From Jaltomata sinuosa (lineage: Eukaryota > Streptophyta > Magnoliopsida > Solanales > Solanaceae), in assembly GCA_003996215.1 (NCBI GenBank), contig QJPP01001564.1, positions 186,001 through 250,000 of the forward strand: DNA of 64,000 bases, given 5' to 3'. This document shows positions 1 through 9,502 of this stretch, one piece after another. The notes beneath the pieces are model-generated. The model was not told the DNA's origin. It made no database searches and saw nothing but the letters and a program-made list of their open reading frames with translations. The position numbers and the translations under genes are program-made. Position 1 is the first letter of the stretch; every line of letters begins with the position of its first letter.

Positions 1-571
1 CAGAGTGGAAATGACATTACAGAATCAACAAAACATCCAACGAGGTCATTTTGGAGAAATATTGACCCAAGTCAACACCAATGAAAAGGATCCCAAAGTC
101 TCAAAATGAGTCCGGCTCACCCAGAACCCAAACCAACCACCTTCCTAGCCCAAACTTAACATTCCGGAGCTGATGGAATTGTCGGATTTTGAATCCAACA
201 CTCCGATAATCGATAGTCACCCAAAGTTACACTTTCAACTCCAAATGGCCTAAAAATTGAGAAAACCACACAAAACCTACACCAAAAGTTCTCAGGCCTT
301 AACTAAAGGTCCAACTAGACCAAACTCATTGCTTTGGAGCTAACAGAACTATCAGAATACAAATCCAAGAATGTTAGCTAAGAATGTTGACCAAAGTCAA
401 CGATATACTAAGTTTAGGCTCTAAAATAGGCAAACAGTCATAACGACCAAACGAACGGCCAGGGAACCGAACCACCGGTCCCAGCAAGCCATAAATGACT
501 TGGGGCCATTACAAAAAATCTCTAATGGTGCAATAAACACATAAACGCAAAGATGATCGGAAGGGTAATCA
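1..571 (-). repeat. Reverse-oriented 5' part of a chromovirus LTR
   Basis: On the minus strand this reads as the first part of the same LTR family as element C. The minus-strand start (TGTGATTACCCTTCCGATC, ending at 571) matches the C LTR start at 34456, and the GTTGACTTGGGTCAA block near 75-90 corresponds to 34952-34967. The rest of this LTR lies left of the window. At 571 it abuts a forward-oriented LTR piece, so two LTR fragments stand in opposite orientations. Confidence 0.8.
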
Positions 572-1272
572 CAGGCTCCATAATTATTTGCTATTTGTTA
601 ATTGTACGCTCTGGTAGTATGGGATGCCAGAGGGTTTGTTTTCACTTGTTTGTGTTTCTCAGTTGTATGGGCATCCGGGGTACTGTAAGTAGTCCCTTGT
701 CACTTTATCGCGGTGTTATCCCCCTGTTACGGTAATGCTTATAAGATCATATACGGCTGAGTTGTTACTTGTTGGATTTGAGATTGGTATGACTAGTTGT
801 GTTATTGAATCTTGTTTTCGAGCATGCCTATCTTTACTAACCTTCTCCCTTCCTTGTACTTGAGGTTACCGGTATACCATCCATTTCTTAAACTTATTAT
901 GTATATACTATTATTGCAAGGATCCTAGGTGCGTTATTTCTTGCTTACACTTGTGCCTGTTGCGTATATATATTCTATTTGATAGCCTTGTATGTTGTTC
1001 TGTTGACTTTCCTCTGGGCTAGTTCCTGTGTACTTTTCATTGATTTCTATGACTACTTGCTTCTATTTTGTCTGTTAATACACTTTTATCTTATATGTAC
1101 ACAGTCGGCCTATGATACCTACTGAGTACCTTATGCTTCGCATTTGGTGCTTATACTACACTCTGTATCTTCTGGTGTTGATCCTATTGTGGGCCATCCC
1201 CGTTAGCTCATGGAGACTCATGTGAGGTGCTATTTTGGTGATATTCTGGACTGAGGGTGAGCTCTTGGCGAA
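572..1272 (+). repeat. Forward chromovirus LTR, 3' portion, first piece
   Basis: This piece matches element C LTR positions of about 37060-37745, including the phrases around TGTACGCTC, the TTGCAAGGATCC block and TACTGAGTACCTTATGCTTCG. It stops at GAGCTCTTGGCGA, where the intact LTR would continue towards TCGGAGC. The missing continuation reappears at 4477-4808, so this LTR seems to be split by a 3.2-kb block. Confidence 0.75.
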
Positions 1273-1280
1273 TTTTTAAG

Positions 1281-1298
1281 TCCTCAGCAATGGCGCCA
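1281..1298 (-). other. Primer-binding site remnant, tRNA-Asp type
   Basis: The minus strand reads TGGCGCCATTGCTGAGGA, which differs at three positions from the Athila-type site TGGCGCCGTTGCCGGGGA, complementary to the 3' end of tRNA-Asp. It stands about 10 bases past the presumed LTR end. Confidence 0.5.
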
Positions 1299-2202
1299 AA
1301 AACTTATTGCTTCCAAGCGTACACGCAAGTGTATGTGGTCTTGCAAGTAATAAAGTATCTCTTACTAGCCGAATATCGATCCCACAAGGACTTGGTGTTT
1401 AGCAGATGATCCAACTTAATTATTACTATTAAAGTTAAACAAGTGCGATTCGTAACCAAGAAGAGTTTGAGTTTTGCTTTTGTAAACTAAATACTAGAAA
1501 TAACAACCATATGAATTTCGGATTGTAAACAATATATGGAGAGATTTCGGGTTGAGGCAATTACTTCACATACATGCATAACTATGGTTTCTAGCCAGTG
1601 TTGGTGTTTATTATGATTGTTGATATACGGGGTTAGTATTACAACCTGGGAATGGTCATCCTCTAAGTGATCTACCCAAATTAATCTCACAACTACATCG
1701 TTGAGCAGGGATGTGAGTATTTAATTTGAATGCATTAAACTATCTTCCTGTTTCATTAACCAAGTGTGGAGTTTAGGTATATCGCTATCCTAACTACAAA
1801 TTATCTTTTACAATTAATATCTAATAATTAAATACATGATCCACACTTCCTACGTTGTTCATTCTGTCTCTCCACTCCTATGGTTAATTCGTTTCAAGAC
1901 TTAGATTTATCCTAAAGTTCATGATACTTTAGAATAGTAAAACAAGAACATACGAATAATCACATGACATGATAAACATATAAACCCACTATAAAACCAT
2001 AATTAAACAATCATGTTGTAGCCTCAACCCTAGAAAGAGGGTGTTTATCCACTCATAATCTAATTCGCAATTACAAAATTAATGTAATTCATACAAGAAT
2101 TAAGTAATGAAAAAGAGAAGAATAAGAACCCTAATGGAAGCCTCCCTTTTGTGTTTTTCAATATCACATCATCCAAGAATCCTTTCAATTTAAGATAAGT
2201 GT

Positions 2203-2213
2203 CCTATTTATAG
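2203..2213 (-). promoter_or_regulatory. Predicted TATA box of the reverse LTR
   Basis: The minus strand carries CTATAAATAGG, a strong plant TATA match. On its upstream side (higher coordinates) the motif TTATCGCGG occurs twice, 31 bp apart, at 2292-2300 and 2323-2331, with GTGGCAC and GTGACAC words around it. Confidence 0.5.
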
Positions 2214-2887
2214 TGTAGGACGGTTTGTACCCGAAAAAACCCAAGTCTGTGGCACTTTGAAATTCCTGGAGCTTAATCTTGTGACACCTTTTTATCGCGG
2301 TGACACACTTCCGTGGCACCCTCTTATCGCGGAGGTTTACTGGAATTTTTCATTCAATTTATGACCATCTTCGTGCCATGCCAATAAAATGGAGCATAGC
2401 TTCTGTGGCATGGGGGCATGTTTTAGCTTCCAATTTCCCACTCTAACACAATCTCTCCACCTTACTTCATGTTTCATGGTTTGTAGTTTCCTTTAAACAC
2501 CTCTTTAAGCTTGTCTTGCTTCTCGTCATTTCTTATAAAACATTCACTCACCCACAAGCTCATTATTTATGCCAAATAAAGCTCGATCTTTGCAAATGTA
2601 TCAACCTGAAACACCAATCATATCCATCATTTTATGAACACAAGTTAAGCTTATTCAAATTAATATCTATGTAATGTAGCACACAAAATAGACACAAGTA
2701 TGGACAATAATTATCCATTATAAATATGCCAAAGATCATAAATCATTGAGGCTACTTCTTCCTTAGTAGGCTTAGTATTTTATCATTATCGAATATTCAG
2801 ACTGTGATAATTATTTCTTCCCCTTTGTTCTTTAATTATCATGTAATAGCCTAAAGGGTTTTCTTAAGGGTAGTAACTCATCGGTGT

Positions 2888-2926
2888 CATGTCACGATCT
2901 AGGTGCTATAATTGGATCGTGACATG
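2888..2926. repeat. Perfect 12-bp inverted repeat (hairpin)
   Basis: The arms CATGTCACGATC (2888-2899) and GATCGTGACATG (2915-2926) are perfectly complementary around a 15-base loop. The arms resemble the outer end of the chromovirus LTRs (GGTCGTGACA), so this may be a remnant of two LTR ends in opposite orientation. I see no coding context. Confidence 0.75.
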
Positions 2927-2936
2927 GTGATTGTAT

Positions 2937-3848
2937 AATAGTGAAACATGATTGTTGTAAGGTGATTTTCACAAGTAATTGTTGTGTGTGGTGACTGATA
3001 GATTTATTGGAGATGGTGGTGGTTGTACAATGGTGGTTGATAGTGATTGGAGGATGAAATTAATATGGTAAAATCTAGTTTATTGTTAATAGTGGTGGTT
3101 ATACAATGAACACTTATAATTGATGCAGTTGGTGGTGTGACCTTTGGTGGAGGTAGTGATAGTTTAGGATGGAAGTTGTTTTGGACATGATTGATTGTGG
3201 TAGGTAGCGATGTCGAAGGTGAACATGGTTGATTGTGGTGTTTGATGTTTGTGGTTGTGCGATGGAGGATGATGTTAAAAGTGGTTGATAGTAATGGCTT
3301 ATGGTGGAAGTGGTTGATGGTTGAAAATATGTGGGTGATAGCATAATGATTGTTGACAGTAGTGATGATTGATGGTGGTAATAAATAAAGTAATGGAAAA
3401 AGGATATATTTCCAAACTAAATTAAGTGAACATTTTAATGATTTTAAGATTTTGTAAATGATTCGAATGATTCAGATCAAATAAGAGGTTGTGAGAGAAA
3501 AAATAAGAGTAAATAACAGAAAACACACTAGTATAGGAGATAATTACTCCTTCAAACACCAGTTTTCCAAATCACGCTTTTACCACTAAAAATGATTCTT
3601 TCGGATGCATATTCATGTATTTGTGTATCAGAGTTTTATAATTTCATGTATTTGTGTATCTGAATTTTATAATTTCATGTATATTTTCATGTATATGTTT
3701 ATATGAGTTTCATAGTTTCATGTATTTGTGTATCTATATTTCATAATTTCATATGTATTTTCATGTATCTGAGTTTTATAATTTCATATATATTTTCATG
3801 TATCTACGAATTTGAGTTTTTGTAATTTCATGTATCTGTGTATATAAA
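2937..3848 (+). repeat. Anonymous repeat R1, inverted relative to R2
   Basis: This GTGGT-rich stretch matches the reverse complement of 47335-47785 plus 51502-51774 over most of its length, for example around GGAGATGGTGGTGGTTGTAC and the CACACTAGTATAGGAG segment near 3525. It has no recognisable protein. The 76-residue minus-strand frame at 3114-3344 is low-complexity (Thr, Ser, His, Tyr) and is probably only the CAC-rich strand read in frame. The right edge is cut by a reverse LTR at 3849. Confidence 0.7.
3610..3848 (+). repeat. Imperfect tandem repeat, units of about 31-44 bp
   Basis: About seven units share the pattern TTTCATGTAT, then TTGTGTATCTGA, then GTTTTATAA, with insertions in some units. 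R2 keeps only about one and a half units of the same motif (near 47340-47395), so copy number differs between the two copies. Confidence 0.8.
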
Positions 3849-4476
3849 TGTCACGACCTGATTTCTCGGTCATGATGGCACCTACAATCCCCCAGTAGGT
3901 GAACCAATCCCCATAGCCCAGAACGGTTAGTAATGAGCTACTATCTAGCAAGTAAGCGGAAGAACAGTAAGAAATGGCAGAAGCAAGGGCAATAAGTAAA
4001 AAAAGTGAACAATAGGAATATATATAACATACATGTGGAAGCTAAACCAACCCCAAAAGACCTGGTTTCATAGTATAGAGCCAGAACTACATCAACGAAG
4101 TATAAAGATCCAAAATAATATATACAGATGTATCCGAATAGTAATATAATACATGATACAAACGATAAACTAAAAGCTAAGCTCCGGTCGCCAAGAGCTC
4201 ACCCTCGGTCTGGAATGGTCCAAAAACTCCTCGCACGAGTCTCCATGAGCTAATGATGATGGCCCACACTAGGATCTGCACCAGAAGATGCATAAGTATA
4301 GTATGAGCATCAATTGCAAGGCAACGGGTATCCAGTAGGTATCATAGGCTAACTAGGCACATATAAAAAAGAGAGCAGTAATAAGCAAAGTAGAAGCAAA
4401 TAGTCACAAAAAGCAACGAATAAGAAGACGAAAGCTAGCACAGAAGCGATACAAGCAGAAAACAACAAACATAGCT
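3849..4476 (-). repeat. Reverse chromovirus LTR, last ~630 bp
   Basis: It starts exactly at an LTR terminus: TGTCACGACCTG is the reverse complement of the LTR end GGTCGTGACA. It then follows the LTR inward as far as the GCTAGC near the piece corresponding to 37457. There it joins a forward LTR end, making a head-to-head pair. Confidence 0.8.
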
Positions 4477-4808
4477 AGCTTTTAGTTTTTCTCTTGATTA
4501 TGTACTCTATTTCTACTCGGAGACAGCTTTGTATATATATATTGTTTTGTACCCTTATACTCCTTATGTAGATTTGGCTCTTATACGCTATGATACCAGG
4601 TTTTGGGTTTGGTTTAGCTTTCGCATTGTATTTATTTTACTCCTGTTATCTTTTTTCTTCATCTTGTTCCCTTGCTTCCGCTTATTAAACTGTTTTCCGC
4701 TTCATTTGCTAGATAGTAGCCCATTACTGACTGTTCCAGGCTACGGGGATTGGTTTGTCTACTGGGGGGTTGTAGGTGTCATCATGACCGAGAAATTGGG
4801 TCGTTACA
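4477..4808 (+). repeat. Forward chromovirus LTR, last ~330 bp
   Basis: It matches element C from about 37765 to 38088 and ends in GGGTCGTTACA at 4808, the LTR terminus. It supplies the continuation missing at 1272, so 572-1272 and 4477-4808 may be one LTR. The flank after 4808 (TTGGG) does not duplicate the bases before 3849, so 3849-4808 is not a simple insertion unit. Confidence 0.75.
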
Positions 4809-5464
4809 TTGGGTATTGACTTATTGATCTTAGAATTGATTATAAGTATGGATCTATTAAATTATTTTAGTTTTAATTTTATAATTAATGATTGCAAATA
4901 TTAATTGAGTCCTCTAATTTAAATTTTACTTGAAAAAGGAAAGTGGAATTAGGTAAGGATTTAATAGTGGGAAATTGGGGCTAAAACCTCATCTAAAGGC
5001 TAGAGCTAGAGATAGTCTATGCCTACACAAGTAATTTTTTGGTTGTTTATCAATTATGATTTTGTGGTTTGAGAGAATCCAAAATAGATACATCCTTTGT
5101 TCGAGAGACTTTGGATGTAGCTAAAACCAAAGTTATCCATGCTATAATTTATTCTAAGGCTCCTATTTAATGCTTATCAAAGTAATTCCACATCGAATGC
5201 ACACCCCTAGTTCATCTAATCTTGATACCAACAATCGTGTTACTCTGTTGTTATTGCAAACTCAATTGATTACTTGTTGAAATGAATTCCCCCATTTTAC
5301 TTTTTGTTTATACAATACGCTTGCTTGTTTGAGTTGATTTACAATCTTGGTGAATTAAAAGTCCAATCTCTGGGAGGGAAATCGAACCCGACTCTTGTTG
5401 GGTAACTTATTTTGCGATGACTGTAGTCTCCTTCTTAATTGGAGAGTTGTTTTGAACGTTATCA
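4809..5464 (+). repeat. Probable Athila/Tat-like LTR 3' end
   Basis: Near its right end is a degenerate LTR phrase (CCAATCTCTGGGAGGGAAATC, then GAACCCGACTC) like the CCTGTGGGATCGACCCC region of element A. It finishes in GAACGTTATCA at 5464. From 5465 the sequence reads on the minus strand as copia integrase, which supports 5464 as an insertion boundary. There is no primer site and no coding sequence, and the left part is anonymous AT-rich DNA. Confidence 0.4.
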
Positions 5465-5494
5465 ATGACCACAATTGGTTCTCAATACATTTAT
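5465..5494 (-). pseudogene. Copia integrase fragment, part split off by element B
   Basis: On the minus strand this short piece continues the copia integrase frame from 30314-30360 once B and one target copy are removed. It reads Leu-Arg-Thr-Asn-Cys-Gly-His where copia integrases usually have an L-R-x-D-x-G-G-E catalytic segment, so the aspartate has become Asn if the alignment is right. It ends at the Athila-like LTR boundary at 5464. Confidence 0.5.
5490..5494. repeat. Target-site duplication of element B, left copy
   Basis: TTTAT directly precedes the B LTR start TGTAATGACC and is repeated at 30309-30313 directly after the B LTR end. A 5-bp duplication is normal for Ty3/gypsy integration. 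Confidence 0.9.
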
Positions 5495-5666
5495 TGTAAT
5501 GACCCTGTCGGTCATTTATGCATTTTCACCTTTCTTGTACCGTTCGAGCTTGCCTGTAGCGATCCCAAGTAATTTATAGCTTGTTGGGACCGGTAGACTA
5601 GTGCCCTGGCTGTTTGCTTGGTCTTTTTGGTTGTTCCTTGTTTTAGAGTTTTAAGTTTTTGAAATC

Positions 5667-5682
5667 GTTGACTTCAGTCAAC
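5667..5682. promoter_or_regulatory. Palindromic paired W-box-like motif
   Basis: GTTGACTTCAGTCAAC has perfect 6-bp arms and carries a TTGAC core on each strand. The same palindrome type recurs at 5991-6006 in this LTR and at matching places in the other chromovirus LTRs. TTGAC is the known core of WRKY binding sites; actual binding here is inference. Confidence 0.4.
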
Positions 5683-6169
5683 ATTCTTGGTGAATATGCT
5701 CGGAATCAAATTCTGACAGTTCTGTTAGCTCCGAAGCATGTACTTTTGTCTAGTAGGACCTTTGGTCTGGATCCGAGAGCGTTTCAGCTTGGAATTCTCT
5801 CTCGTTCTATGTTTTTAGGACAGTTGGGCTTGCTTGGATGACTTTGGTCAACATTTGGAGAAGACGGCCTCGGATGGAAATTCTGTCAGTGCCATTAGCT
5901 CCGAAATGCCGAGTTTGGTTTAGGTAGGTGGTTCATTTGGGTTCCGAATGAGCCGGTCTCATTTTGGGTGTTTGGTTGGCGTTAGCTAGTGTTGACTTGA
6001 GTCAACGTTCTTCCGAAATGACCTCGTATAGAAATCTCATTGATTCCGTCGAATCCAGAACGTCGTTTCCACTCAAATAACTCTTTTGGTTTGTTAATAT
6101 CGGGTTCCGATTATGCCCGAAAATCCCCGTAGAAGTTTTGGTTGTTGCTGGTTTTCTGCAGCAGAATTT

Positions 6170-6277
6170 GTTCAGCGACAACAGCGCCCGGACAGTGCCA
6201 ACGGCGTTGACCTGTGAATTCTTTCAGCGCCAACGGCGCTCGGGCAGTGCCAATAGCGATGACCTGCGTCCAGCCTT
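6170..6277 (+). repeat. GC-rich palindromic repeat cassette upstream of TATA
   Basis: Words of the type AGCGCCAACGGCGC, itself nearly palindromic, recur three to four times between CTGCAGCAG and the TATA box. The 3' LTR of B has the same cassette at 27190-27300, and C has an expanded form at 35130-35335. Confidence 0.65.
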
Positions 6278-6284
6278 TATAAAT
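6278..6284 (+). promoter_or_regulatory. Predicted TATA box, element B 5' LTR
   Basis: TATAAAT, 784 bp into the LTR and directly behind the GC-rich cassette. The counterpart in the 3' LTR is at 27305-27311. If it is the true promoter, R plus U5 would be about 3 kb, unusually long. Confidence 0.55.
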
Positions 6285-7544
6285 TCTTCCTCCTTCAAGT
6301 TTTTAGCTTAAATTCTTGTTTCCTCTCAACTCCAAACTGAAAATCCTCTCTACCAAATTCCTCTAAAACAATTCTAAACCTTGGGGAGTCGATTGTTCGT
6401 GGATTTTCCGTTGCCCTTCGTCTCTTGGTAAGCTTCTTCTTCACTTGGATTTCCTAGATTCCTCATGTTGCCTTCTTCCAAGCTTGAGAATTCTTGTGTA
6501 AATTCTGCCCCTACAGCTGGTGCATGCTTGTGAGGGTGAAGAATTCTTCATTTTGGCTGGAATTCCATCATTGTGGTAGGTAATTCTTGCCCAACTTCCA
6601 TTTCATTTCTTGGAAATTCCATCTTTAATTCTTGGCTTGAGCGGGCTGTTTTGGGCCCCAATTGTTGTCCATTTTTGCTCAAATTTTGAGCATGCATTCC
6701 CGGGATAGTAAGGAACACAAGCGTGTTTTTTGTTTCCAGTTTTGGGTTGGGGGCCCATGGGCTCATTTGTGACTCAAATTTTGACCCGGCTAAAATATTA
6801 GAAATATGGTTATCGTTAGTCTTGTCTTGACGTGTAGATTATTGTGGTGATAGTGCTTTCATGATTTGGAGCTTCCCAGAGCAGTTCGAGACTGGACGAT
6901 ATCGTCCCCGCAGCTATTCATCGGATGACAGGTAGGTTATGGCTTTCCCTACCTAGACTCTGCATATATAGGCTATAACTGTATTAATAAACATCCTTGG
7001 GTGGGTTGTTATAGGTTGGTACCACAGACCTTGTCCGCCTTGTTCGTCCGTTTAATTCATACGTTGTTTATAGTAATCGCATAGTATTGTATTTTACCCT
7101 TGTGGTCCTGTGCGACCATGTATTGACTCTAGAACATGGATGGTGGGCTATTTGGAGAATGTTCGTGAGTCCCAGACATAGATATTATCCTTTTAGGCTG
7201 GTTATGTCTGCTGAGTAGTTGTTGGGCCTGTGCAGGGCTGATAGGAATTGTTGTTAGTTATTGGGCTAACTTTATTTTTGTGTGCGACCATATCATCCAT
7301 GAAAAAAGTTTTCCCCTGCATGTTTTACTACAGTTTTGGCTGCGAGCCACTACAGATGATTTTCCTAAACTTGCATGGCCCTGAGGGTCCCTTTTTGGTA
7401 CAGTTGATGATATAAAAGGGGATTTTGGATGATTTCACATTGATTTTATTACTGGTACTAGTCTCTGACGCGCAGAGCACCAGACTTGATTTTATTACTG
7501 ATACTAGTCCCTGCGGGAAGAGCACTAGACTTTATTTACTACAG

Positions 7545-7752
7545 TTTTAGACCCGGCCACACTCTGGGCACCCTTTGAGAGGGTTACTGAGACTTTGATC
7601 ACTGATTTTAACCCAAGTATACTTTAGGCACCCTTTGAGAGGGTCTTTTGAGATTACTACTACTGTTTTAGACCCGGTTGTGCCCGGGCACCCTTGGAAG
7701 GATTTTTGAGATATCTTTTCCACTGTTTTAGTCCTAGATAGGGTCTAGGCAT
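7545..7752 (+). repeat. Tandem repeat of ~60-bp units inside the LTR
   Basis: Three full units and a partial one begin with TTTTAGACCCGG or a close variant and continue with GGGCACCCTTTGAGAGGG and a TTTGAGAT tail. The same array exists in the B 3' LTR (about 28575-28780), in shorter form in C, and in the solo LTR (about 49835-49990). Confidence 0.75.
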
Positions 7753-8933
7753 GCATATTTGAAACTTAGCCACTGGCTTGAACCCAGACTCAATTCCGGA
7801 GGATATATTTTAATTCTGAGTTTTAGTATGGGGTCCGGGACCTCCATGGACCTTGCCGCTCCAGGCGAGGGGCTTCGGGCCACGTGTGCCGGAGGGAAGG
7901 GTATATGGTGGAGTAGAGGTATACGGGCTGAGTCCTTCTATAGAACCTGCCTTCTGGACCTGATCGGCATCGGAGGATGTACATACAGAGGTTCTATTTC
8001 ACCCTGAGGTCATCATGCATCATGACATACATCGTTTGAGGTACCACCCTTGTTTTCTATTTATTGATTGTACGCTTCGGTTGTATGGGCAGCCGGAGGG
8101 TTTGTATTTACTTGATTGCGTTCCTCAGTTGTATGGGAGGCCGTTGGGACTGTAGGTAGATTATATTTACTCCTGCCTTTATTTAGAGCTTGTTTTGGCA
8201 TTCAGTTATTGAAGGATTAGTGATGGTTAACCTGTTGAGGCTTTGGTTGTGGGATGTCTGATTATTGAGAGGGCTAGGGAGTCCTATCTTATTGAGGCAC
8301 TTTTGTGTGGCCTTCTGAGCAGAGTGTAAGATTCTGGTTCTATTCTTGTTGGAAGTTGAGTGGTATCTCTCGGTTATTGTGGTCTAGTTATTTTATCCTA
8401 GGGTTGTACTTGTGAGGTGATTCCCTGGTTGTGCTATCATGTGATTGGATTGGTGTTATGATTTCCTTATACTTGTTGATTCCATTTTGAGTATGTTAGA
8501 CTGCTTTCCATCTTTTCCTTTTACTTAAGGTTACCGGTATACTGCCATTTTCTCAAACTCTCTCTCTCTCTCTCTATCTTTACTTACTTATATTATCGTG
8601 CAAGGACTCTAGGTGCATTCTCCTTTCCTTCACCAGTGATTCTGTGTAATGGTATCTCTGTGCTAGCATGTTTTACTTGTAGGTTTTGGTTGTCTATTCT
8701 TTGTGCTAGCTCCTTGTGCTCCCTTTATTGCTTCAGTGACTGCTTTTTTCCTATCCGTTACTTACTATTTTTATATCTTATATGTGCTCAGTTGGCCAAT
8801 AATACCTACTGAGTACCCTTGGTTTTGGGGCTCATACTACACTTCTGCACTTTCTTTGCAGATATTAGTTAAGCTTTCACCATTGATCGCATTGGTGACT
8901 CGTGCAGATTGTGGATATTCGATATTAGGGTGA

Positions 8934-8938
8934 GCGCC
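8934..8938. repeat. Target-site duplication of element A, left copy
   Basis: GCGCC precedes the A LTR start TGATGTG and is repeated at 22270-22274 after the A LTR end. The uninterrupted target GAGCGCCTGATGGTC is seen in the B 3' LTR near 29963-29977, which confirms the insertion point. Confidence 0.95.
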
Positions 8939-9102
8939 TGATGTGTCAGGATTTTACGGCACATTTGATGCCTTTAACTAAGAATACTCGCAAGTTTTTA
9001 AGCAACCTTTGTGATTTTTGATATTTTTATGTTGTATTTGCAGGAAATCGAAACAAAGATAGAAAAGGAGTGAAAAATACTCAAGCTAAGTCACACTGGT
9101 TA

Positions 9103-9470
9103 GGCATGACGGAGGGCCTGACGGGTCATCACAGAGGTGACTGACCGTCAGGGGAGCCACCAAGCCTGGCAACAGCTAGAGGAGGCTTTGGATATGGGTG
9201 ACGGTTGACTTGACGGGTCGTCACACCTGTGACTGATCGTCAGCCAAGCCATCAGGATGAGGCAGCATGGCACTGAATCACTGGATAATGGCGACGGTTT
9301 AAGTGATGGTCCGTCAACAGCCTGACGAACCATCAGGAAGGCCATCAAGTTAGAGAAAATGGAGATTATGCACTGGATAGTGGCAACGAATGGAGCGACG
9401 GCCCATCACAGGCTTGACGAACCGTCAATCCAAGCCGTCAAGAGCAACAGCGGGATTCTAATTTTATTTT
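9103..9470 (+). repeat. 92-bp tandem array in U3, four imperfect units
   Basis: The TGACGG-like anchor falls at 9107, 9199, 9292 and 9384, a period of 92-93 bp. Each unit contains several TGACGG and CCGTCA words facing each other and ends in a CACTGGATA- or GGATAT-like segment. The array stops about 25 bp before the TATA box. The 3' LTR has it at about 20942-21300. Confidence 0.85.
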
Positions 9471-9494
9471 TGGAACTTTATTTTCTTGGACTAA

Positions 9495-9502
9495 TATAAA
9501 TA
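9495..9502 (+). promoter_or_regulatory. Predicted TATA box, element A 5' LTR
   Basis: TATAAATA, conserved at 21333-21340 in the 3' LTR. Position, spacing to the 92-bp array and the transcribed-looking sequence behind it make it the likely element promoter. Confidence 0.7.

Larger units (their letters stand above)
1281..2885 (-). mobile_element. Reverse-oriented Athila/Tat-like LTR with adjoining primer site
   Basis: On the minus strand the left edge reads as an LTR end near 1308 followed by a tRNA-Asp type primer site. Inside lies the phrase CTTGTGGGATCGAT (near 1375-1390), the counterpart of CCTGTGGGATCGACC near the 3' end of Athila-like LTRs in this window (10349-10363). A TATA-like CTATAAATAGG is present on the minus strand at 2203-2213. 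No coding region is attached. The right boundary is uncertain; I stop it before the palindrome at 2888. It could be a solo LTR or a short non-autonomous element. Confidence 0.5.
5495..8938 (+). repeat. Element B 5' LTR, first part
   Basis: It aligns along its whole length with 26509-29964. It is interrupted at 8938 by element A and resumes at 22275. From the left it contains two GTTGAC/GTCAAC palindromes, a GC-rich repeat cassette, a TATA box, the TTTTAGACCCGG tandem units and a CT repeat (8558-8575, 18 nt, against 22 nt in the 3' LTR at 29589-29610). Confidence 0.9.

Noticed and set aside
3114..3344. 76-residue minus-strand ORF in R1, partly shared with R2
   Set aside because: A Thr/Ser/His/Tyr low-complexity translation of a CAC-rich strand; similarity to R2 follows from the DNA repeat, and the R2 frame is cut by an LTR.
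9103..9470. CRISPR-like array
   Set aside because: Units are 92 bp, contiguous and imperfect with no unique spacers, and lie in a plant LTR.
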